Below the pieces are notes generated by a model. The model searched no databases. It had not been told where the DNA came from and was given only the letters and a program-made list of their open reading frames with translations. A program made the translations under genes and the position numbers. Positions 15,321 through 22,487 of a DNA stretch of 31,745 bases are shown one piece after another; the first letter of the stretch is position 1, and each line of letters opens with the position of its first letter. The stretch spans positions 1-31,745 of the IMG/VR virus record IMGVR_UViG_3300033146_005953; one strand, given 5' to 3'. The stretch comes from a virus.

Positions 15321-16234
15321 GTGTTGAGAAGGCTATTCCACGAAAGAAAGGTCGTCCTCGTAAATTGTTTAACAGAAGTATTCAGGAAGATCGAAAGGTT
15401 TCCAAATACCATCTTGATGACAATGCAGAAGAACAGGCAGAGATGTTTGGTTATTGGTCTGATCTGGCTCCAATTGCAAAGAAGCAGGTTGATAATCTGT
15501 CACTCGATATAGAAATAAAACACAGTGAGAAATTTTCTTTCTTCAAAGAATCTCTTGATGGTGGAGTTGATTCAAAGGGAAACAAAAAACAACCCACTGA
15601 CACAATGGTAAACAGTGCTATTGCTGGGGATGAAGAAATGATTGCTCTTAAAAGAGAGCTTATCAAAAAACAGGAATACTACGGTCTTGTTATTTCTGCC
15701 ACAAAAACTCTGGAACACAGACGTTCTTCTCTCAATCTTCTTCGTGATCTGTACGAAGGAAATTACTATACGATCCAGGGAAATGAGAGTGATCAGTATC
15801 ATGCAAGAGAGGTGAAGAAAAACCGTTTGCAATCTGGAAAAGATAAAATTTCAAAAGGTCTGCAGAACATAACTGTTCCGGAAGAAGAAGCTGATCCTGA
15901 TGATCCTGAAGAAATTGACAATCCTGTTGAGGAAGTTGTTGAAGAAGAAAATGTAATTGTTGAAGATTTGGATACTGATAATGAAAAAATTGAAACTGTT
16001 ACAGAAGAACCGGAAGAACCGGAAGAACCGGAGGAGCCTGAAGAGGAAGAAGAGGAAGTAGAGCCTGATGAGGAACCTGAAGAAGTTCCTGTCAAAAAAG
16101 AACCTGACACTTCAATAAAGTCAGATGAGCCAGCATGTCCTAACGGATTTGTATTTGGAGAGTTTGGGCAACATGATGCCTGTGATGAATGTGACATTGA
16201 ATCTCAATGTTTCCGCAAATCGAGAATGAGGTAA
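15317..16234 (+). CDS. UvsY-like recombination mediator with AT-hook start and Cys4 tail
   Basis: A 305-residue protein of four parts. Residues 9-15 (RKKGRPRK) match an AT-hook. Residues about 35-160 (NAEEQAEMFGYW through YYGLVISATKTLEHRRSSLNL) resemble, as I recall T4 UvsY, its two halves in order, including the YxG and R-rich helix near the end. Residues 190-260 are a highly acidic Glu/Pro/Asp linker. The last 35 residues hold Cys274-x14-Cys289-x2-Cys292-x5-Cys298, almost the same tail as in the next gene. UvsY loads UvsX recombinase on gp32-coated single strands; the next two genes are the gp32-like and UvsX-like proteins, which supports the call. The domain assignment is by eye. Confidence 0.6.
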   Translation: MSVEKAIPRKKGRPRKLFNRSIQEDRKVSKYHLDDNAEEQAEMFGYWSDLAPIAKKQVDNLSLDIEIKHSEKFSFFKESLDGGVDSKGNKKQPTDTMVNSAIAGDEEMIALKRELIKKQEYYGLVISATKTLEHRRSSLNLLRDLYEGNYYTIQGNESDQYHAREVKKNRLQSGKDKISKGLQNITVPEEEADPDDPEEIDNPVEEVVEEENVIVEDLDTDNEKIETVTEEPEEPEEPEEPEEEEEEVEPDEEPEEVPVKKEPDTSIKSDEPACPNGFVFGEFGQHDACDECDIESQCFRKSRMR

Positions 16235-16244
16235 GGAGAGTATA

Positions 16245-17282
16245 ATGCCAAAAATCGGTAAAGGTTTGGTCAACAAACAGAAAGCAACCAGAGATAATTC
16301 CGGATTTGTCACCGCTGACAAAATATTGAACATCAAAAAGCATGGTGGAAAATGGCACAATTTCAAGTCAGATACCATTCACAAGATCAATATCCTTCCG
16401 TGGAAAATTACATCGAAAAAAGATGTAGCCTTCAGAATGAAAGGTGATTTCCATAAAGAGATAGGAGAATGGGTTTACTCCTTGAACTGCTGGATACATC
16501 CTCGGATCCACGATGAAAAGGATGTTCTGTGTCCCAAGAAAAACTTTGGAAAGCCTTGTGCCATTTGTGACAAAGCCAGTGAGAAATGGGATCTGTACAA
16601 TGCAGATAAAACTGATGATAAGAAAAAAGCTGCCAATGCTTTATCAGCAAAATTGAGATCCATGTACAACTTGGAAATCCTCACAGATGAACTTCGAGGA
16701 AAGAACTCATACTTTGAGGCTTCTGATTACATTTTTGAGGATGAGCTTCTTGAGAAAGCCACAGAATGTGAAGAAGGTGAAGAGCCTGTTGCCTTTTATG
16801 AAATTGATGATGAAGAAGGGAAAATTGTCAGGTTCAAAAGACCCAAGATCACTAGGGATCCTTACAAGAACTTTGAGTTCCAGAACCGGAAAAAGCCGAT
16901 CAGTAAAAAGCTTCTTGATGGTGTGATGAAGTTTGGTGAATTGGTTGATGTTATGACTTCCGAAGAAGTGTCTGACTTTTTCTTTGGTGCAAATTATACA
17001 GAATCTCCTGAAAAAGAAGATGAAACCACTGAAGAAGAAGATGCTTACGAAGAATACACTGAGGAAGAAGAATCTGAAAATGAGGAATCTCCTGAAGAAG
17101 AACCTGAAGAGGAAGAAGAGGAAGAAGAAGAGGAAGAAAAACCAACCAAAAAATCTTCTGATGGAAAATGGAAAAAATGCCCTTCTCCAAAAAAGTTTGG
17201 AGTTGAATTCGGTGAGTATGATGCCTGTGATGAATGCCCGGTTGAAATAGCCTGTCATAAAAAGAACAAATCATTACGGTGA
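16245..17282 (+). CDS. gp32-like single-stranded DNA-binding protein
   Basis: A 345-residue protein with ribosome site AAGGAGAG (16233-16240). The core has the phage T4 gp32 zinc signature: His85 (or His89), Cys96, Cys105-x2-Cys108, within IHDEKDVLCPKKNFGKPCAIC; gp32 uses His, Cys, Cys, Cys in similar spacing. Residues about 250-300 are very acidic, like the gp32 tail that recruits partners. Unusually, a Cys4 module follows the acid stretch (Cys312-x15-Cys328-x2-Cys331-x5-Cys337), nearly matching the end of the UvsY-like protein. It would coat single strands in replication and recombination. Confidence 0.82.
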   Translation: MPKIGKGLVNKQKATRDNSGFVTADKILNIKKHGGKWHNFKSDTIHKINILPWKITSKKDVAFRMKGDFHKEIGEWVYSLNCWIHPRIHDEKDVLCPKKNFGKPCAICDKASEKWDLYNADKTDDKKKAANALSAKLRSMYNLEILTDELRGKNSYFEASDYIFEDELLEKATECEEGEEPVAFYEIDDEEGKIVRFKRPKITRDPYKNFEFQNRKKPISKKLLDGVMKFGELVDVMTSEEVSDFFFGANYTESPEKEDETTEEEDAYEEYTEEEESENEESPEEEPEEEEEEEEEEEKPTKKSSDGKWKKCPSPKKFGVEFGEYDACDECPVEIACHKKNKSLR

Positions 17283-18442
17283 ACATTGACAATGCAATCT
17301 CGGAACTCAGAAATGGGATCCGAGGTTCAACCAACGAGGAAAAAATGAAACAAGAATATGCGAGAACCGGATGCCTTTTAACAGACCTTCTTTATGGTGG
17401 TGGGGATAATCTTGGAATACCTTATGGAGTGATGATAAATTTTGTGGGAGACACTTCATCAGGTAAGTCCATGACAGGAAATGAACTCATCGCTGCAGAG
17501 TATCACAACAGAAAAGGTAAAAAATTCATGCATCAATATGAAGATGCTGAATATGGGAATAAGTTTGATACAACTCATATGTATGGTCTGGATATTATGG
17601 GAACAAACGCTTTATCCAATATTCCCAGAAAGAAGTATCCTTCCCGACCAAAGACAGTTCAGGATGTTGATGCCAGAGTATCCCTGTTTATGAAAGAGAT
17701 TCCAGAAGATGGTTACGGAATATATTTTCTTGATTCTCTGGATGCAGTGACATCAAAAGAAATGCTTGACCGGAGTGAAAAAAGAGAAACTGACTATAAG
17801 AAAAACAATGGGACCAACGACGATGGAACATTTGGAGCACAGGCAGCTAAGTTTTTATCTCAAGAATTCTTCCGGGTTCAAGGTGGGAAAATAGAAGATA
17901 GAAAAATAATTATCGGGATTGTGTCTCAGGTTCGTGAAGTTATTGGTGCAACAATGTTCCAGAAAAAAATAAGAGATTCTGGAGGAAAGGCCAAAGGTCA
18001 CTGGATGAGCATGAAAATATGGTTCACTCCAAGACAATATTTGTACATGCCGAAATCAAAAAGAGCATATGGACAATTGTTTAATATCCACATGGACAAA
18101 ACCAGGGATGGAAAGATCAAAAGAGAATGTACAATTGTGTACGATACCGGGCATGGAATTGATGATGTCAAAACTTCTCTGGATTTTTTATATGACACCA
18201 GGGATTCAAAAACTGGAAAGTTGAAAAAGTCTGCAGAAACTCTTGATTTCATACAGTTCCTGAAACCAACCATAATGAAAAAATATGACAGTGAAATTGA
18301 AGAAACCTATCATTATGGAGCACTGCACAAACTGATTCGGAAACACAAAGAGTTTAAAGATGCTCTTGATTCTGCAGTCATTGAAAAATGGAGACAGTTG
18401 GAGACTGAATCACAATCCGGAATAGGGGGTAAATACTCATGA
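17279..18442 (+). CDS. RecA/UvsX-like recombinase
   Basis: A 387-residue protein starting with GTG, overlapping the previous stop as GTGA (17279-17282). Walker A is GDTSSGKS (Lys63), preceded by GIPYGVMINFVG as in the RecA family. YEDAEYG matches the region with the catalytic Glu, and YFLDSLDAV is Walker B. GIVSQVRE corresponds to the motif near loop L2 of the DNA-binding site. It forms filaments on single strands and drives strand exchange. The SSB and the UvsY-like mediator lie immediately upstream and the resolvase, Mre11 and Rad50 parts downstream: a complete recombination set. Confidence 0.92.
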   Translation: MNIDNAISELRNGIRGSTNEEKMKQEYARTGCLLTDLLYGGGDNLGIPYGVMINFVGDTSSGKSMTGNELIAAEYHNRKGKKFMHQYEDAEYGNKFDTTHMYGLDIMGTNALSNIPRKKYPSRPKTVQDVDARVSLFMKEIPEDGYGIYFLDSLDAVTSKEMLDRSEKRETDYKKNNGTNDDGTFGAQAAKFLSQEFFRVQGGKIEDRKIIIGIVSQVREVIGATMFQKKIRDSGGKAKGHWMSMKIWFTPRQYLYMPKSKRAYGQLFNIHMDKTRDGKIKRECTIVYDTGHGIDDVKTSLDFLYDTRDSKTGKLKKSAETLDFIQFLKPTIMKKYDSEIEETYHYGALHKLIRKHKEFKDALDSAVIEKWRQLETESQSGIGGKYS

Positions 18443-18588
18443 TTTTCACATTGATCTCATTTATATTTTTTCTGTCCAATAAAGATATGAATGCTTTGTT
18501 ACTTGGAATTGGTTTAGACATAATGAATATTATAATAGTTTATCTGACAATGATGGTTTACACAGTTATCAAAAAAGGAAGTGAGTGA
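18439..18588 (+). CDS. 49-residue membrane peptide
   Basis: The ORF overlaps the recombinase stop as ATGA (18439-18442) and its own stop overlaps the next ATG as TGATG (18586-18590), so it fills the gap exactly. It is strongly hydrophobic, with one helix at the start (FTLISFIFFL) and a longer one (LLLGIGLDIMNIIIVYL) ending in KKGSE. It is probably a one- or two-pass inner-membrane peptide with no known function. Confidence 0.5.
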   Translation: MIFTLISFIFFLSNKDMNALLLGIGLDIMNIIIVYLTMMVYTVIKKGSE

Positions 18589-18818
18589 TGTATGTTTTAG
18601 ACAGATTATCCACAGAAATGAAAATAAATTATATGGATTTGTTTGGAAAAACATACACATATCATGCTGGCACAGGAGATAAAAGTGTTCTTGTTCGGAA
18701 TGTGTTCACCTGTAATGAACGTGATTTCCTTGCCTGTGTTGCGTTGGAATATTTAAAAGGAAAAGATATTCGTGTTTTTGAAAATGAACCAAATAAAGTA
18801 AAACCAAATGCAGACTGA
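18588..18818 (+). CDS. Small protein of unknown function
   Basis: The protein has 76 residues from ATG 18588 behind AAAGGAAG; an overlapping GTG at 18585 is less likely. The sequence is mixed alpha/beta (MYVLDRLSTEMKINYMDLF, ACVALEYLKGKDIRVFENE). No recognisable motif is seen. It overlaps the resolvase gene by 11 bases, so the two are probably co-translated. Confidence 0.5.
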   Translation: MYVLDRLSTEMKINYMDLFGKTYTYHAGTGDKSVLVRNVFTCNERDFLACVALEYLKGKDIRVFENEPNKVKPNAD

Positions 18819-19314
18819 CAAAATATATATCGGGGTTGATAATGGTGTGTCTGGAACTATTGCTATTTTGACTCCCGGTAAAAACATATTTATAGAAACT
18901 CCTGTGTTCAAGCAATTGAATTTTCAGAAAACAAAAAAGCAGAACATAAACCGTTTGCATTTTTTGAAATTGAGCAAAATATTCAGCATGTATGTGGCTG
19001 ATAAAAATTGCTTTGCTGTCATAGAAAGACCTTTGGTGAACGGTAAAATGTTTAAAGCCACTATGTCTGCAGTCAGATGTCTTGAAGCCACATTGATATT
19101 GTTTGAGCTGTTTGATATTCCGTATCAATATACAGATTCAAAATTGTGGCAGAAAGATTTATTACCCGGTGGAACCATTGGTTCTGTGGCACTGAAGGAA
19201 GCCAGTCGGGATGTAGGCATCAGAATGTTCCCAGAGCATAAAGAGCTGATCAGGAAGCATGGTGATGCTGATGGATTGTTATTGGCTGCATATGCCAAAA
19301 AATACAACCTGTAA
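18808..19314 (+). CDS. RuvC-like Holliday junction resolvase
   Basis: A 168-residue protein with an RNase H-fold start, IYIGVDNGVSGTIAIL (Asp11), a central acidic residue in FAVIERP (Glu73) and a C-terminal acidic cluster HGDADGLLLA (Asp153, Asp155). This is the order and spacing of the RuvC catalytic acids. The size also fits RuvC. It would cut four-way junctions made by the recombinase before packaging, the job of endonuclease VII in T4. The family is clear; cleavage specificity cannot be judged. Confidence 0.82.
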   Translation: MQTDKIYIGVDNGVSGTIAILTPGKNIFIETPVFKQLNFQKTKKQNINRLHFLKLSKIFSMYVADKNCFAVIERPLVNGKMFKATMSAVRCLEATLILFELFDIPYQYTDSKLWQKDLLPGGTIGSVALKEASRDVGIRMFPEHKELIRKHGDADGLLLAAYAKKYNL

Positions 19315-19323
19315 GGAAACCTT

Positions 19324-20574
19324 ATGATTGATAAATTGATATTGAAAAATTTCCAATCACATAAAAATTCCACCTTTGAATTTTCAAAAGGAATCACTTC
19401 TATTATTGGTGAATCTGATAATGGTAAAACAGCTGCTTTCAGAGCCTTTGAAGGTGTGATGAATAACAAAGGGTTTGGTTTGGAAAATGCCTCTCATTGG
19501 ATCACAGAGGTCACAGACTCCGGAAAAATCAAACTTATGGATATCATGTCGGCAACAGTGGTATTCACGGAAGGAAAATATGTAACCAGAGAACGGGATG
19601 AAAATGGTTTCAATGGTTACAAAATGGGAACGTACTCAAATGGAAAGTTCAAAGAGACTCAGGTATTCAACAAAGTTGGTGTGAGTGTTCCTTTTCCTAT
19701 TCGTGAATTGTTTAATATGGACACTGTGAACATTCAGAATCAGCATGACACAATGTTTCTTTTATCTGATACAGGGCAGGATGTCGCCAGATACTTCAAT
19801 AAGTTAATCAAACTGGATGTGGCTGATGTCGCTTTATCTGCTTCAGAAAGAAGAAAAAGAGCTGCCAATAAAGATGTTCGGGAATTGGATGAGGAAATAA
19901 CTGATCTTGAAAATGCTTTGGAAAAACTTTCCTGGGTTGATCAGGCTTCTGTGTTTGCATCGAGAATAGAAGTTTCCGAAAGCAAAATAAAAAAGATCGA
20001 AGATACCGTTTATGACATTGATGAGATGATTGAGAACATCAATGTAGTTTCAAAAAAATGCAACCTGTCTGATTATCATGAACAGGCCATGATAGTATTG
20101 GAAAGAATATCCATTCTATCGGAGAAAATCACAGCACTGGATGATAAAATTTACAACATTACTGTGATCGAAGTTGATATCAGAAATCTCCATACCAAAA
20201 TAATGAATGCTTCTTGGATGGCTTCCACTGATATCATCATTGATAAAATCGAAAGATTGACAAAATCGATTCAGGAAAAACACGACAGATGGATCAGCAT
20301 TGATGATATGCTTTCAGAAATAAAAAATTGTGAAAACAATTTATCTGAAGCTGATTATTCCAATGATGCTTTATTGATACTGAATAAAATTGACAAAGTG
20401 TCTTCTGACATAATTTCCACTGCAGAGAAAATTGATGACTTGGATATGCTCATAATGAAAATTGAAGCTTGTATGAAGAAAGAAACACTTTTACAGACCT
20501 CCATAACGGCTCTACAATCGGAGTTCCCTGATACTTGTCCTACGTGTGGTCAGCAATTGAAGGTGACAGCATGA
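19324..20574 (+). CDS. Rad50/SbcC/gp46 N-lobe with coiled coil and zinc hook, separate gene
   Basis: A 416-residue protein. The start is typical of Rad50/gp46: LILKNFQSHKNSTFEF, Walker A GESDNGKT (Lys35), and a Q-loop-like NIQNQHDTMF. From about residue 165 to 400 it is one long coiled coil. The zinc hook CPTCGQ (Cys405, Cys408) comes eight residues before the stop. There is no C-lobe: signature, Walker B and the returning coil are missing. A protein with the missing ATPase parts is encoded at 21883. Two such chains would have to pair to build ATP sites. The stop overlaps the Mre11-like start (ATGA). Confidence 0.85.
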   Translation: MIDKLILKNFQSHKNSTFEFSKGITSIIGESDNGKTAAFRAFEGVMNNKGFGLENASHWITEVTDSGKIKLMDIMSATVVFTEGKYVTRERDENGFNGYKMGTYSNGKFKETQVFNKVGVSVPFPIRELFNMDTVNIQNQHDTMFLLSDTGQDVARYFNKLIKLDVADVALSASERRKRAANKDVRELDEEITDLENALEKLSWVDQASVFASRIEVSESKIKKIEDTVYDIDEMIENINVVSKKCNLSDYHEQAMIVLERISILSEKITALDDKIYNITVIEVDIRNLHTKIMNASWMASTDIIIDKIERLTKSIQEKHDRWISIDDMLSEIKNCENNLSEADYSNDALLILNKIDKVSSDIISTAEKIDDLDMLIMKIEACMKKETLLQTSITALQSEFPDTCPTCGQQLKVTA

Positions 20575-21452
20575 AGTACACAGTAACAGCAGACTGGCAT
20601 TTACGCCCGGATTCCCCAAGATGCCGTTCAGATGAGAATTGGGAAAAGACCATGGAGAAGATGATTCAGTTTATTGTAGATACCAATAAAGGTGATTCTG
20701 CAAAATTGACAATCATCGGGGATCTGTTTGATTTCTCTCAGCAACCACCATGGATTGTGAATATGTTTCTCGATCTGGTTCCTGATGGAGTTATCTTTGC
20801 TGGTAATCATGATTTCAAACATAGAAATATGAATGAGATTGAGGCATCTTCCATAGGGCATTTATTGAAGAATCCAAAATATGAAGCCTGTGTTCCGGAA
20901 ATAGAAGATGGATTTTTTGAGTATTCAAAAGATTTACTGTTCTGTCACAGACTGGTTTACTCCCCGGAGAACGCTGGACTTGAAAAATTCAAGAACGGAA
21001 TATCTGTGGATACTCTCATAGAAGAAGCTGCAGATGTCTGCAGTTCTGTAAAATGGATATTCATTGGAGACAACCATCATAAGTTTCATCACATATCCCC
21101 GGAAGGTATTCATGTGATCAATCCTGGAAGCCCGTTGATTTACAATGCCAGTATGATTGGAAGCACCTGTGGATTTTACACTGTAGACACTGATAAGGAA
21201 ACCGTTGAGTTTCACGAAGTTCCGGACAATCCTGATATCCTCACAGACAAATATTTGAGAGATAAAGAAGCTCATTCAGAAAAGATGCAGGAATTTGTAG
21301 CTTCCCTGAATGACTCTGAAGTAAAGACAATGGATTTTTTTGAACTTTGTGATGAGAAAGCAAAGTCGGAAGATAAAGAGTTTCTTTCAATTTATGAAGA
21401 TATCAAAACTGAGACCATACAAATAAAAACAAAATTAGGAAAAGGAGCATAA
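20571..21452 (+). CDS. Mre11/SbcD/gp47-like nuclease
   Basis: A 293-residue protein starting at the ATGA overlap with the Rad50 N-lobe. Metallophosphoesterase motifs in order: DWH (Asp8, His10), GDLFD (Asp51), GNHD (79-81), FCH (His126), and GDNHH at 166-170. The last motif is usually GHxH in Mre11; here the first His is Asp167 (GDNH), an oddity that may alter metal binding or be a neutral change. It would process DNA ends together with the two Rad50 lobes. It is shorter than bacterial SbcD (about 400) and close to phage gp47. Confidence 0.88.
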   Translation: MKYTVTADWHLRPDSPRCRSDENWEKTMEKMIQFIVDTNKGDSAKLTIIGDLFDFSQQPPWIVNMFLDLVPDGVIFAGNHDFKHRNMNEIEASSIGHLLKNPKYEACVPEIEDGFFEYSKDLLFCHRLVYSPENAGLEKFKNGISVDTLIEEAADVCSSVKWIFIGDNHHKFHHISPEGIHVINPGSPLIYNASMIGSTCGFYTVDTDKETVEFHEVPDNPDILTDKYLRDKEAHSEKMQEFVASLNDSEVKTMDFFELCDEKAKSEDKEFLSIYEDIKTETIQIKTKLGKGA

Positions 21453-21453
21453 A

Positions 21454-21633
21454 ATGAAAATAGCATTAAACCTTCAGGAATATGTAGAAATTGCAAAAAA
21501 GGAAATTGATGATTTCAAAAAAGAGTGGGAAGAGAGTTCAAAAAAAGACCCGTCTAATTATCCTGAAACTATGTGTATTGAGGATTGGGAAGATCAAGCT
21601 CAAGCGTTTAAATCTTTACAGGAGGATTTCTAA
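21454..21633 (+). CDS. 59-residue acidic helical protein in the Mre11/Rad50 cluster
   Basis: The gene has the ribosome site AAAGGAG (21440-21446) and a TAATG overlap with the next gene (21631-21635), with two bases between it and the Mre11 stop. The peptide is charged and helical (YVEIAKKEIDDFKKEWEES), with a Trp/Asp-rich end (CIEDWEDQAQAFKSLQEDF). No family is recognised. Its location inside the split Rad50 operon suggests an accessory role. Confidence 0.6.
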   Translation: MKIALNLQEYVEIAKKEIDDFKKEWEESSKKDPSNYPETMCIEDWEDQAQAFKSLQEDF

Positions 21634-21893
21634 TGAATGCATCACAGTATGAAGCACTTAAAAATAAGCTAGAAGCAGAGAAAAGCGAAGTAGAGCAGAA
21701 CAAAGGCCGGCTGAAACAACTGAAGGACACTGCAAAGGCCACTTTTAAAGTTGACTCTATAGAAGGACTCCGGAAACTCAAAGAGGATCTGGAAGTGGAT
21801 CTGGACATGCAACAGACAAAGAAAAAGAAACAGATTGAAAAACTTGAATCGATTGTTCCTGAAGAAGTCATGAGAGAAATAAATGAATTTTAA
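21633..21893 (+). CDS. Coiled-coil protein, possible detached arm of split Rad50
   Basis: The 86-residue protein is almost all coiled coil (residues 1-35 and 45-80, separated by AKATFKVDS). It has no cysteine. The stop lies 11 bases inside the next gene, the Rad50 C-lobe. In an intact Rad50 this position would be the returning coil that runs from the hook to the C-lobe, so this gene may be a remnant or a dedicated partner of the N-lobe coil. This is inference from order and composition. Confidence 0.6.
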   Translation: MNASQYEALKNKLEAEKSEVEQNKGRLKQLKDTAKATFKVDSIEGLRKLKEDLEVDLDMQQTKKKKQIEKLESIVPEEVMREINEF

Positions 21894-22485
21894 TGTAATC
21901 AAAAATAAGGAATACGACAAGAACCGAATCGAAGAAGAAATCTTATTGTACAAAAACAAACTGGTTGAGAAGAAGAAGCATTATGAAACTGTGTGTAAAG
22001 TGCAATTGCTTCTTCAAAACTCAGCAAATGAAATTCAGAATGCTTTGAAAATATTCATCACAGGGATAAATCAGCAAGCATTGGATATTGCTTTCCCTGG
22101 ATACACTTTCAATATGGAGTTCACAACAAAGAACAATGTTTCCTTTGCCGGGATATATGTTGAGAACCACGGAAGAAAACAAAAGCCGATGGATTCAAAT
22201 GGTGGTGGTCTGAGTAACATCATTGCCATATGTTCTCAAATGGGTGCAAAGAAGATGAGCCACACCAGAGACGTAATACTGGCAGACCAGCCTATGAAAG
22301 ATTTATCCAAGGGGCCAAAAGAAGAATTGGCTATGGAAATGCTGAAGACGATTACTGAAGATATGGGACTTCAATATATAATGATTTCTCACATAAGTTC
22401 TCAAATAGATTCTGCAGACAAGACCATCACCGTAAAAATTAAATACGATGATGATCTTGGATACCCTGTTAGCAGTGTTTCTTGA
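21883..22485 (+). CDS. Rad50/SbcC/gp46 C-lobe ATPase, separate gene
   Basis: A 200-residue protein: a short coil (residues 1-60), then the C-terminal ABC half. A glycine-rich signature-like stretch (SNGGGLSN, Gly107-Ser111) precedes Walker B VILADQPMKDLS (Asp135) and an H-loop MISH (His170). In ABC/SMC ATPases Walker B Asp is followed by catalytic Glu; here it is Gln136, the change used to trap these enzymes with ATP bound. No Walker A is present, as expected for a C-lobe only. The partner N-lobe is the gene at 19324. It is the last + strand gene before the convergent tail genes. Confidence 0.78.
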   Translation: MNFNVIKNKEYDKNRIEEEILLYKNKLVEKKKHYETVCKVQLLLQNSANEIQNALKIFITGINQQALDIAFPGYTFNMEFTTKNNVSFAGIYVENHGRKQKPMDSNGGGLSNIIAICSQMGAKKMSHTRDVILADQPMKDLSKGPKEELAMEMLKTITEDMGLQYIMISHISSQIDSADKTITVKIKYDDDLGYPVSSVS

Positions 22486-22487
22486 TT

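Noticed and set aside
15799-16197. Long minus strand ORF rich in Ser and Gly opposite the UvsY-like gene
   Set aside because: It is the mirror of the Glu/Pro-rich linker codons (GAA/GAG/CCT give Ser/Gly/Phe on the other strand), has no ribosome site and no family resemblance.
20535-20570. Upstream start for the Mre11-like gene (36 bases earlier)
   Set aside because: The ATGA overlap at 20571 gives the normal MKYTVTADWH start; the extension overlaps the zinc hook codons and has no ribosome site.
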